Below are positions 49,136-64,000 of a stretch of DNA of 64,000 nucleotides, piece after piece. This stretch comes from Euptelea pleiosperma (taxonomy: Eukaryota; Streptophyta; Magnoliopsida; Ranunculales; Eupteleaceae): positions 41,135,109-41,199,108 of the forward strand of contig CM068542.1 in NCBI GenBank assembly GCA_035048495.1. Direction: 5' to 3'. The position numbers were made by a program, and so were the translations under genes. Each line of letters starts with the position of its first letter. Position 1 is the stretch's first letter. A model generated the notes under the pieces. It was given only the letters and a program-made list of their open reading frames with translations, did not search any database and was not told the DNA's origin.

Positions 49136-49689
49136 GACTCATAGCTTCGCAAGTTTTAGTCGCTGAGATAAAAATGGGGCGCATCAAATCACTTCCCCTC
49201 CCGTACTTAGTTAAGGCCGTGCAACTGCCACAACTTCTCGAAGCATTGGATGAGTCCCCCACGTCTTACGTCTACTCAGTGGATTTAGTGGGATACAACA
49301 GCCAAACAAGATCTGAATGCCGAGGTATGCTGGCGGGACAGCTGATTTAAGGGGAAAATCTTTGCTCCCTCTGATAACGCAATTGGGCTCACTGTAACCT
49401 GGTTCCCTCTAGATTGAGGTACGTCCACAAATCCACACCGATTCTTATATGCTCGGCAAGAAAAGAAGTACATAATACAATGGATAATCGTCTATAATCA
49501 ACTAAGATATATATAACCCCAAAGCAAAATACGGTTTCCGTATCAACCGGGATATATATAACCACCGCAGTGTCCCTTCATGTACAACACTGCTTCTAGC
49601 AGCATCAGCCTCTACATAACACATATGAGTAAAGTTTGCTCCTTCCTCATAGAAGCAAAAAAACAAATTTGGGTAGGAGCAAACTACCC

Positions 49690-49930
49690 GACAAAAAAGG
49701 CCAAGTGCAGGGCCCACTAACCCATGAATGTTTGCTCGTTCAAGGGACGTATACACCAAAAATGCCATTGGATTTGAGCCTTTTTCATGTGGTAATTCTA
49801 GCCGTTCAATTCGAGCAATTTTTGTGTCTACTCAGATCAAGTGGTTAGAAATCACCAATCAGTATAAATTTTTTTATGTGTTAGCTACAAATCCATGGGT
49901 TCAGTGACTCCGGAAGAGTGTTCAACGCGG
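49690..49930. repeat. Decayed palindromic MITE fragment
   Basis: GGGCCCACTAACCCATGAAT, ACACCAAAAATGCCATTGG and GTTAGAAATCACCAATCAG are recognisable arm pieces. Low conservation. Confidence 0.4.
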
Positions 49931-50019
49931 CATTTGAACCTAACAGAGCGAAAGCAAAGTTTTTCCCGTTTGAGGATGGCAAGTCCTTTGGTTTATATGT
50001 ATTGATACCGTTCTAATAA

Positions 50020-50205
50020 AAAATGAAAATAACCGTTTTTTGTAACAATCTTGACCGTTTTCAGCCGTTATGTATCGTTTAGCTGAAAAATAAATTCAGA
50101 AGAATAAAAAAAAAAAAAAGAATTTACCGTTAATATATTGGCGTGTTATAACTGTCATAACGGTAACCCAGCTAACCACTATATTAATGGTCCCTTATAA
50201 ACTTT
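50020..50205. repeat. TTATAACGG-type repeat copy
   Basis: AAAATAACCGTTTTTTGTAA on the left and TGTTATAACTGTCATAACGG on the right, ending near GGTCCCTTATAAACTTTGC. Same family as the 12.3 kb repeat. Confidence 0.45.
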
Positions 50206-50583
50206 GCTTTAGAAAATATATGTCCAATACATTATCAAGGAGCTGAATTGGAGTGGAGCTCAGGTCCACAAACGGGTTGTGATCCTTCGGTTCATACTGT
50301 TCGATCATAAATCCAATGGCTCTGAGCTTATTGATCTTCATTTCTAAGCTCATCCTATTTGTTCTAAATAAAACCACCATGATGAGCAAGTCCATCGAGT
50401 TCTTCAAGATGAAAACCTGATTCGTTGGGAACACCACCAAACAGGTGGTGGGCACATATAACACCATATCATTTCTAATAAAAACAGAGAAAGTAGCTAA
50501 TATTTTCAGTTTAACAAACCGTGCAAGCCCATCTTATACAAATGAGTTAAAAATATACATCTTGTCGGAAAACCGTTTCTGCA

Positions 50584-50820
50584 TCAGGAACCTATAGAAT
50601 TCGAAGTCGGAGCTGGTTTTCCGGTGGAATTCGACAAGGGAATACCGCTGGGATGGATCTTCTTCGTCTTTCTGAAGATAGTGCGAGCAGGTTTTTTGTC
50701 TTTGGGAAGACTACCTGTCTCTCCTCTCCTCTCTCTTTCTTCTTCTTCCATTCTCTTCATCTTCTCTTTATGTAGCTTTCGCAAGACGTAGACTTGAGCG
50801 AAACTAGCACCGATCGACAT
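50584..50820 (-). CDS. Small basic protein of 78 residues, unknown
   Basis: A single open frame begins MSIGASFAQVYVLRKLHKEK, continues with an acidic and basic helix (KMKRMEEEERERRGE) and ends in a Lys-, Ser- and Pro-rich tail (KTKKIHPSGIPLSNS). The start ATG is preceded by a GC-richer leader and about 200 bp without repeats, as at a promoter. I think I have seen similar short plant proteins with the same MS-x-ASFA-x-VYV-RKL start, but cannot name a family or function. The frame at 50195-50467 downstream is probably 3' untranslated sequence. It has no signal peptide or clear membrane segment. Confidence 0.45.
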   Translation of the reverse strand: MSIGASFAQVYVLRKLHKEKMKRMEEEERERRGETGSLPKDKKPARTIFRKTKKIHPSGIPLSNSTGKPAPTSNSIGS

Positions 50821-51015
50821 CGTCGGAAACTGAGAAAAGGGATTGTGGGTCAGATGTGTATGGTGAGAATTGGAGGGTTTAAGAGGGAGGGGAGGGAATT
50901 TATAGGAATCATGTTGGCTTGCACTAGCTGTTGTGGACCCGTAGACTGTAGAGGGGTTGTCTCATGGATGACGTTTTTTTATGTTATTTTATTCAGTTTA
51001 AGGGGCGGCGTAGAC

Positions 51016-51191
51016 GAGTAAAACTTCCGTCACAAGAAATTGTAAATCACACAATCACAAGCCAATGAGTTCTCGGCACGTAGACAAGTGCTTTGCAACG
51101 TACCCATTGCTTTGGCTTTTAGGTTACGTGCCGAGAACTCATTGGCTGTGATTGTGTGATTTGCAATCCGATTGTGACAGAAGTTTTACTC
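51016..51191. mobile_element. Short MITE with GAGTAAAACTT ends (copy 2), perfect duplication
   Basis: Starts GAGTAAAACTTCCGTCACAA and ends GACAGAAGTTTTACTC. GGCGTAGAC is found on both sides (51007-51015 and 51192-51200), a perfect 9-bp duplication. The body matches copy 1 at 31630-31808 (CCAATGAGTTCTCGGCACGT). The lack of flank decay suggests a recent insertion, about 190 bp upstream of the small protein's start. Confidence 0.9.
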
Positions 51192-51318
51192 GGCGTAGAC
51201 AACTTAGAAGATGGAAGTGGGGACACGCGAGAAGGAGTGGTCCTAATTTCAGTGGTTCTCTCGTGGCCAAAACCATTACTACTTCCATAATGTGCCACCT
51301 CAGCTTTTCTAATCAATA

Positions 51319-51722
51319 GTGGGGTCGCGTTGTAATAAGCTGTATTACTGGCTCACCCTTTTGGCCTCGGTACCACCATTTTTTGTTATTCACCGCTGCC
51401 ATCTGGGCCCACTGACCGTATAGATTTTTAGTCCATCACTTTGTGTAAATACATAAAAAAAATCACCATGATTGGATATATTTAACCATTAGATTTTAGT
51501 AATCTTTATTGTGTTATTATAGGCATTGGATTCAACTATTGTTTTGAGTACTAAAACCAACGGTTAAAGATTATCAAACAAGCTAATTTTTGGTACGAAT
51601 GTCTACCAAGGGGTGGGATAAACATCCATGAGGTGAGTGGACCCAGATGGAAGTGACGAGTAACAAAAATGGTGCTAGCTTACCCAAAAGTGTGAGGTAC
51701 AGATTGTTACATCGCGACCACC
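51319..51722. mobile_element. Long palindromic MITE (GTGGGGTCGCG ends)
   Basis: The arms pair from GTGGGGTCGCGTTGTAA at the left to TTACATCGCGACCAC at the right and continue through CACCATTTTTTGTTA and CCATCTGGGCCCACT. Partial relative at 37727-37800. No duplication seen. Confidence 0.65.
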
Positions 51723-52084
51723 TTAAATAGTGCTGCATCTCTACCGAAATAATTCGGGTCTGAGTGGGATTTTTCGGTATGCTCAAGTTTGACCAATCAG
51801 GAGATGCCGTCTCTAACGCAATCCAAACTTCCACACCAATGGCGTCGCTTTGTGAGTTGGGGCGTGTTTTTTTATTTTTAGATTCTTGGCTTCACCCTTT
51901 TAGTTTATTGGGTTTAACATGCAACACACCCAATGTTTTAAATATATTTGTGTCTCACCCATAGTTAGCAAATTGTGAAGCGGAAAAACTTCGCCCACCG
52001 AATAATGGGCGTTTAAAATCGTAAAAAAAAATAGAAAAGAAAAAGTTAGGTAATTCAGAACTTCAAATATTATACTTTTGGTGC

Positions 52085-52215
52085 TCTAAGGACTCGAGAA
52101 TCCAGCGGTGGTTGTGCTTTGGAAAAAAAGTGAATCCAATGAATGCCAGCTCAGCACTTACAACGACCGTTGGATTCTTAGAATCCACGGTGAAGATCAT
52201 TAGTGAACTAAAGGG
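52085..52215. repeat. GAATCCA-family inverted repeat
   Basis: GAATCCAGCGGTGGTTGTGC and ACAACGACCGTTGGATTC form the arms, with AAAAAAAGTGAAT between. Same family as the 3.3 kb and 61.0 kb elements. Confidence 0.55.
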
Positions 52216-52304
52216 CTTAAAAAATATTTTGGTGCAGTTGGATGTGTAGGGTCCTCATATCCCTTCTCTAGAATGGTTCTTCTTTAGCGAGGTGATTTGC
52301 GTCA

Positions 52305-52421
52305 GAGATATGTGCTCATATCCTGGATATCTCTTCTTATTTTGATAAACTTCCATTTAATTTCTCTGGATGTGTAACTAATACTATTGCCCATAGGGCT
52401 CGTTTCTTGGGTCAGCCTTAA
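52305..52421 (+). pseudogene. LINE RNase H-like C-terminal fragment
   Basis: The frame reads EICAHILDISSYFDKLPFNF, then SGCVTNTIAHRARFLGQP and a stop. It resembles the last helix region of the plant RVT_3/RNase H-like domain, where an N-x-x-AH-x-LA motif is usual. Fragment only. Confidence 0.45.
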
Positions 52422-53213
52422 CATGATCAGACTTCCCTCCTGGATGGCTTCGTGATGCCATTTCAGAAGATAAGTGTCCGATCAAAGAGAAGGACTAATC
52501 ATCTGATGTGTTGGTTTGTATTCTTGGGCGCATGTACTCCTCTCATTTCACGGAAAATAGATCCCCAAGAGAATAGTAGTGCCTTGATGCTAACGAGTAC
52601 TTTCTGAAATGGGTTCTCAAAACATATTTTAATGGTGGGGTTTGAACGCCCAAGGATTTTTGGTTTTTTTTGTTTACAAAAACAAAAATCACCCAACAAC
52701 ATTCTAGGGTTTCTCATAATAATCAGACCCTATTAAAAAATATATTTCTCATACCATGAATCTTAATCTTCAAGGGAAATTCATGGATTTCAAAATGTAA
52801 TGATGTAAAAGCAAAACCATGAATGGCCCATGGGTTAAGTGTAGAACCTTTTTTAAAGCTTGATTTTGACATGAACCAACAAGGCAGACACTTTGATTGC
52901 TTCCATTAGAATTGGAGAGAGAGAGAGGACAAAATGGTACAGACAAATGAGGGATATGTCTCATCACTTCCTATAAGTATTGGGGTGACAAGATATCTTG
53001 AGAACCAAAATATCCAAACCTAGAGTAATATTTCCAGGGAGCTTTTGGATGTAGGGTTAGATCTGCCTAATCAATCCTAACCGAGTTCAATGTCTTACAA
53101 TTGCCAGGTGCGGCACAATCTTATTGGTCCAACAACAATTATTCGACCTTTTCAATTCCACAGATTATTATGCGACAAGGAAATCTTGGGAACTAAATAT
53201 CCCAATAAACTAA
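52422..53213. other. Intergenic, no gene seen
   Basis: No coding or repeat structure could be supported here. Confidence 0.4.
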
Positions 53214-53654
53214 GGGCTTGTTTGGAACCCCACAAAAGGAGGACACAGAAGTCAGACCTGATTTAGTCCTTATGTCCCATATTTCGTGAACATGTGGTGC
53301 CCACTTTTAGAGAGAGAGAGAAAGGCCTATATGTAAAGTAGTTGACCTCCCCCATTACGTTATGTACCGTTAAAACTCCCAGAAAATTACAGCTGTTATT
53401 TTCGTTATAACGTCCGTTATTTTCCATTTTCAAATTTTAAAATTTGAATTCCAGTGCCATTTTTTCTGTTATTTTCCCATTATTTTCTATTTTTGCCCGA
53501 GCGTTACAATTTGTTATAACGGAAAAAATGGTAAGGCCCCAAGTCCGTTATACCCTTATAACGGTCCCTTTTAAACCTTGGTTGCAACATCGAAGTGGTT
53601 CACTGGATTAAAACTGGACTAGGCCCCTAAAACATGAGCTTTCCAAACAAGCCC
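53214..53654. mobile_element. Tourist-like MITE with TAA duplication and nested repeat
   Basis: Ends GGGCTTGTTTGGAA and TTCCAAACAAGCCC, perfect over 14 bp, with TAA on both sides (53211-53213 and 53655-53657). Inside, about 53365-53582, is a TTATAACGG-family repeat (GTTATAACGTCCGTTATT, CCTTATAACGG), apparently inserted later. Confidence 0.75.
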
Positions 53655-54221
53655 TAAGTTAGAGGGCCACGGCCCATATGTGGTGGAGAGAAATAATTGA
53701 AGCTTTGAGTGGGAGTTTGAATATAGAGTTTGGTCTGGAGAGTGGTACGCCGCCCAACAAATTGCGGATCGACAAACTGTCATGAGAAATGATCTGTAAT
53801 CAAAGTAGGGGAACATTTAGGGGGGTGTTTGGGTCCAGGTTAGGTCTGGTTCATCATCAAGTTGAATATGGCCAGAAAATCAAACTCACGGTTTTTTTTT
53901 TTTTTTGGGGATTAACCAAACTCACGGTTAACTCTGGTTAAGGAGAGAGGTTGCGGAAACATTGGGTTAAGAGGGGGTTTGGTTATTACGTGTCACCTTC
54001 TGGCCACATTTGCATACTCAACTAGTAGTATGCAACCATTTGCATATTAGTTTTTGGTTCTGGTTCATGTACCAATGTGCCTAGAACTGGAACCTATTAT
54101 GTACGGCGGTTCCTATCAGCTACAGTTCTGGTACCAAAACAAGTGGATCCAAAATCCGCACTGATATTGGGCACTCCTATGTTGTATAAGGAGTATGAGT
54201 TTCTTTAGGCTACACATTAAT

Positions 54222-54690
54222 AATGGGAAATTTTAGTCGCACCCCTTGAATTGTGAGGGCAGCCATACTAAACATTCGTCCCACAATTTTTTTATTTTTA
54301 TTTTATTTTGTAATCCATCTGACAATTATGTTGACAAATAATAGATGTGATTTTTTTATGGGCTGATAGGGTTCTAAGTAGGACTGTCAAGACTCAAATT
54401 GGACTATTATTCGAAAATGGGTCCCCATGTCGAACGATCTCCATTAGTCTAATATACAGAGAAATGATCACAACCCTCCGATCTCTTGGATAAATCTAAA
54501 AATGGTCCTAGTTAACCAATATCAAGGTGGGTCCCTGAACACCTGCGTGAAGTTGCACGTGGTGATCTTGAGTCTAACTTTTGGAAGCATTTTGGTAAAT
54601 TATTAAGCAAATTGTAGCACAATTCGTGGTTTGCTTTCAACAGGTCGGGGTGCCCTCACAATTCGTGGGGTGGGACTAAAATTTCCCATT
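54222..54690. mobile_element. MITE with AATGGGAAATTTTAGT ends
   Basis: Left AATGGGAAATTTTAGTCGCA, right GGACTAAAATTTCCCATT. The arms extend through CACCCC and GAATTGTGAGGGC. The duplication is unclear (AT-rich flanks). Confidence 0.7.
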
Positions 54691-56750
54691 AAGAATTTCA
54701 AAAAGACGAAAATATCCCCAATTAGAACTAAGGGGGGAGGCCCATCGTAAATGGACCGGCCCGTCTACCATAATTTTTTAAAGCCCGGCCCATTTATAAT
54801 AGTTCGGTAGGCCGCAGCTCTCTCTCTCTGTCTCTCTCTCTGCCATCTTCGGTCGCCTCTCTCTGTTTGTCCCTCACTTGGTGCGGCATGGTCTCTCAAA
54901 ACCTACACGCAGCTAATTCAAGATTCCAGCTTTAACCTTTAAGGTACATGGCTCTTTTCATGGTTTATTTTTTTATTTTTTGGAGAAAGCTCTTTTCATG
55001 GTTTCTTTTGTCTGGATGGTTCTTACTTTGGCTTATGAGTTACTTTAGGGTTTTGTTTATTTGGTGTAAGATTTGGGTTTTCTGTAAGAGGGTCGCCTTT
55101 TGGACCAAAATCAGAATAACCATTCTGTGAATACAATCTTATGCCATCGAATAAACAAGCTGCAAAATCTTAGGGGCCGTTTGGATTGCATTTTTTAGAA
55201 CCATTTTAGTTTGAGAAATGAATTTTTCTAAAAAGATATTTTTGAAAATGAATTTTCGTTAAAAAAAAAAAAGCTGTCTTTGGATCATCATTAGTGCATA
55301 ATGTCTTTTAACTTCTCTTGGTAGGCTCCACATTTGAAGAGTTTCAAGTTGAATTTGTATGTGGGTATGTTGTTTTTCAGGGTTTTTAATTGAGTTTGTC
55401 TGTGCATATGTTGAATTTTAGGGTGTTAACTTGAGTTCATACATCGGTATATTGCTGTGCTTTATTAATGAATCCCACCTTATCAAAAAAAAATATTGGT
55501 GCCAATGGGACCCACTACTTAAGGATTTAGGTTTTTTAAACTTTTTGAGTTTGGAAAACTCAAGACTGAACCAACTATTGAATACATCAATTTAATTTAA
55601 CTTAAGACACCCATCAAAGTTAAGTCAAGTTCGAGTCTTATTAATGCCTGGAAGAAAAAGAAGAACTTATGCAAATGGCACTTTTGGAATACACATTGGT
55701 TTCTTTAGAAGTTCTACTCTATCTGTTTCAGTTCTTACACATGGGTGTTTTAAGGAACTTTACATCTAAATCCATTAAATATTTAAATTATACTTACTTT
55801 CATTATGTATTGCTGCTTCTCTGTGTTTTGGTTCAGTTCATGGTACTTGCTTGGAGAGCGCGGTATAATGGAGAACTCTAATGGGAATGTGTTGTTTATC
55901 GAAAAAAGGGAATATGTTTGAACTCACTGTGGAGCAAGGAGTAGCAACTTTGCTTCCTCTTACAAAGGAAACATATATCGCAATATCAAGTACAATATCT
56001 TTCGATAATACATTAAAGATGATTTAATATTGAAAATGATTCTTTCCATTTATTATTATTCTATTTTTATCGTCTTGGTTCTCATCTTCATTGATTTTGT
56101 TTAGGTTTTGTTGATTTGCATATAAGAAATGGGGCGAGGCCAACGATAAAATTGAAAATGAAGACATTGCTTTTCAACTCATGATGCCAAAGGTGAGCAA
56201 ATCGAACTTGCTATCCACCTACTATATCAATTTAGATTATATTTTGCCTTTTCATTTATTCTCTATTGATTTGGTTCTTGGCTTTTGTTTGATTCACATA
56301 GAAGAAATGGGGCAAGAGAAAAGATAAATGTTACCATGAAGACTTCTCCAACACATGGTAGCAAAGATTACTGATTCAGACCTGGTACTTATCCATAATT
56401 AACGCATTCCCTTCTTTTGAGTTTTTATTTATCGATTGAGATAGTTGATTCAAGATGCAATACTCTACTGAATTGTGCGCTAATCTGCTAGATAGTCTGG
56501 ATCTTTCAATCACTTTCAATAGAAAAAAAATACAATGATTTCAATTGCAAATTCATTTGTTTCCTCACAAACCAAGTGGCGTTGACATAGTTACTACATA
56601 CATATTGATTAATGGAAGACCAAGCATTAGATCCTGTCACAAATTCACCAAAGTTATGCATTAATGGCAGTTAGGAAATTTTCCACTAGGCGACTGGAAA
56701 TTCAGGGCAACTGATTGTCAGTCACGTGCGTTCCACTAATCCATTTGTTA
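54691..56750. other. Unassigned region; leader-like start and a local duplication
   Basis: 54770-54930 has a CT-rich run and a GC-richer stretch that could be the leader of an unrecognised transcript, but no long frame follows. About 56090-56200 and 56270-56375 are diverged tandem copies (AGAAATGGGGCGAGGCCAAC and AGAAATGGGGCAAGAGAAAA). No protein family was recognised on either strand; a degenerate gene or a non-coding RNA is possible. Confidence 0.3.
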
Positions 56751-56981
56751 ATGTATATTCATAACCCTACTTCTGATTTCTAGTTTAATTCAAGCATACT
56801 ACCGAATATGCCAACCAATTATTTAGATTAAAATTAAAATTTAAGCAAAATCTTCTTGTCCAAATTGAGTCATAATGTCTCAGAGACCTGCTCACATCAC
56901 TAGATAAAGAAAGGATAAGAGTTTCAGTGTATAAAATGGATAAGATGCTATTTATTGACCTAGAAACAGAATAGTGAGATT

Positions 56982-63175
<6,194 letters not shown>

Positions 63176-63254
63176 AATCTTTTGCTTCCGAAAATCTTTC
63201 TTCAGAATTCTCTTTCAACTGAGTATATGGAAACACTTGGGGGTGTGAGAGGTG

Positions 63255-63266
63255 GTTTATATAAAC
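63255..63266. promoter_or_regulatory. Palindromic TATA box between divergent starts
   Basis: GTTTATATAAAC is a perfect 12-bp palindrome. It lies about 80 bp upstream of the ALD1 start on the minus strand, a good distance for its TATA box, and about 200 bp upstream of the possible plus-strand exon. Confidence 0.45.
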
Positions 63267-63466
63267 CGAGGCCACGGTTGCGTGTTCCCATTTCAATTGC
63301 CCAGCTGGTGGACCCAGATGAATTTTCTGTGAAAATAAGTAAAACCGAAATGGAATCAAGATCATCAGGTTTTCATGGCACGTTGATCCAAACATTGTCT
63401 CTATTTTATTTTCCACTTTTCTCACCTAATTTCTTCAAATATTTTCCATCCAATTTCTACGACTCC

Positions 63467-63547
63467 ATGGAAGATCCATCACGCTTCCTTCTCCGAAACT
63501 CCCACGCAGACCAAGTTTACATCATCCGAGCTTCTTTTCGGTTACAG
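63467..63547 (+). CDS. Possible first coding exon of a divergent gene (partial)
   Basis: An ATG in good context (CTCCATGGAAG) opens MEDPSRFLLRNSHADQVYII, then RASFRLQ, and is followed by a consensus donor CAG/GTACGC at 63547/63548. The exon is exactly 27 codons, in phase 0. The downstream sequence to the window end looks intronic (T-rich, with an A-run at 63840-63858). I do not recognise the protein; it could also be chance. Confidence 0.3.
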
Positions 63548-64000
63548 GTACGCTTCTTCGTAAACCCTATTTTGAATTTTTTGTAGGAATTTGTTTTTCT
63601 AGTACTTTTTATTCCACCACTTCCCATCGACATTTTTTATTTTGACGAAAATACCCCTTCCAACAAATTAACTTTATTTACCTTCTAAAGAAAACCATAT
63701 TTAAATGGGAATATTAAGAAACGGGTGAGAAACGTCAAAGAAAACATTAGTGGAAACGGGAAGAGAAATGGATTTGAAACAACAAGGGAAACAACAGGGA
63801 AATGGTAGGAGAAATAAGTCAGCACTTCAATTTCTTCGTAAAAAAAAAAAAAAAAAAAGCTACTCATATATGAAATTTTGGGAGATATAAAGTATATATA
63901 CATAAAGAAATTAGAGTTCTTTTGATATTTTCATTTTTCCACCAATAAAACAATAAAATAACAATGGAGTTCCCACATTCAAATCACCTGTTAATTTCTA

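Noticed and set aside
50195..50467. 90-codon minus-strand frame as a gene
   Set aside because: No family signature, and it lies directly downstream of the 78-residue gene where a 3' untranslated region is expected.

Overview
This is a 64 kb piece of an AT-rich plant nuclear genome. The protein-coding genes are split by GT-AG introns and have flowering-plant orthologues (MUB, At1g22060-type coiled-coil, ERD7-like, ALD1). The spaces between and inside genes are packed with plant-type MITEs, non-LTR retrotransposon fragments and microsatellites. The species cannot be fixed from sequence alone; it looks like a non-grass angiosperm.

Layout. 1-4.1 kb: repeats only (antisense RTE-type LINE tail, Tourist-like MITE, a local duplication). 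4.5-7.9 kb (+): three-exon gene for a prenylated membrane-anchored ubiquitin-fold protein (MUB). 8.3-9.2 kb: two MITEs. 9.8-25.6 kb (-): ten coding exons for a 1977-residue protein with an N-terminal NT-C2 domain and a very long coiled coil; a non-coding leader exon probably lies near 29.4-29.7 kb. Its introns hold LINE pieces, a palindromic microsatellite element and a MULE-type MITE with a perfect 9-bp target duplication. 29.8-30.8 kb: four tandem ~241-bp repeats. 31-41 kb: gene-poor, a dense mosaic of MITEs and broken LINEs. 41.3-43.3 kb (-): two-exon, divergent ERD7/senescence-associated-like gene with a MITE in its intron. 44-50 kb: repeats. 50.6-50.8 kb (-): a 78-residue basic protein. 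51-56 kb: more MITEs and LINE remnants. 57.0-63.2 kb (-): a complete ten-exon ALD1-type aminotransferase gene (456 aa) whose two large introns are almost entirely MITE sequence. 63.47 kb (+): a possible first exon of a divergent gene running off the window.

No operon-like or CRISPR-like system is present. Two of the four genes (ALD1 and the ERD7-like gene) belong to stress or defence families. The most interesting structure is a MITE family with GAGTAAAACTT termini and 9-bp target duplications. Its inverted arms each carry a G-box-like CCACGTGG, so every full copy deposits two CACGTG motifs. About ten copies lie in this window, including copies inside the ERD7-like and ALD1 introns. All gene models were built by hand by matching reading phase across splice sites; none is supported by transcript data here.
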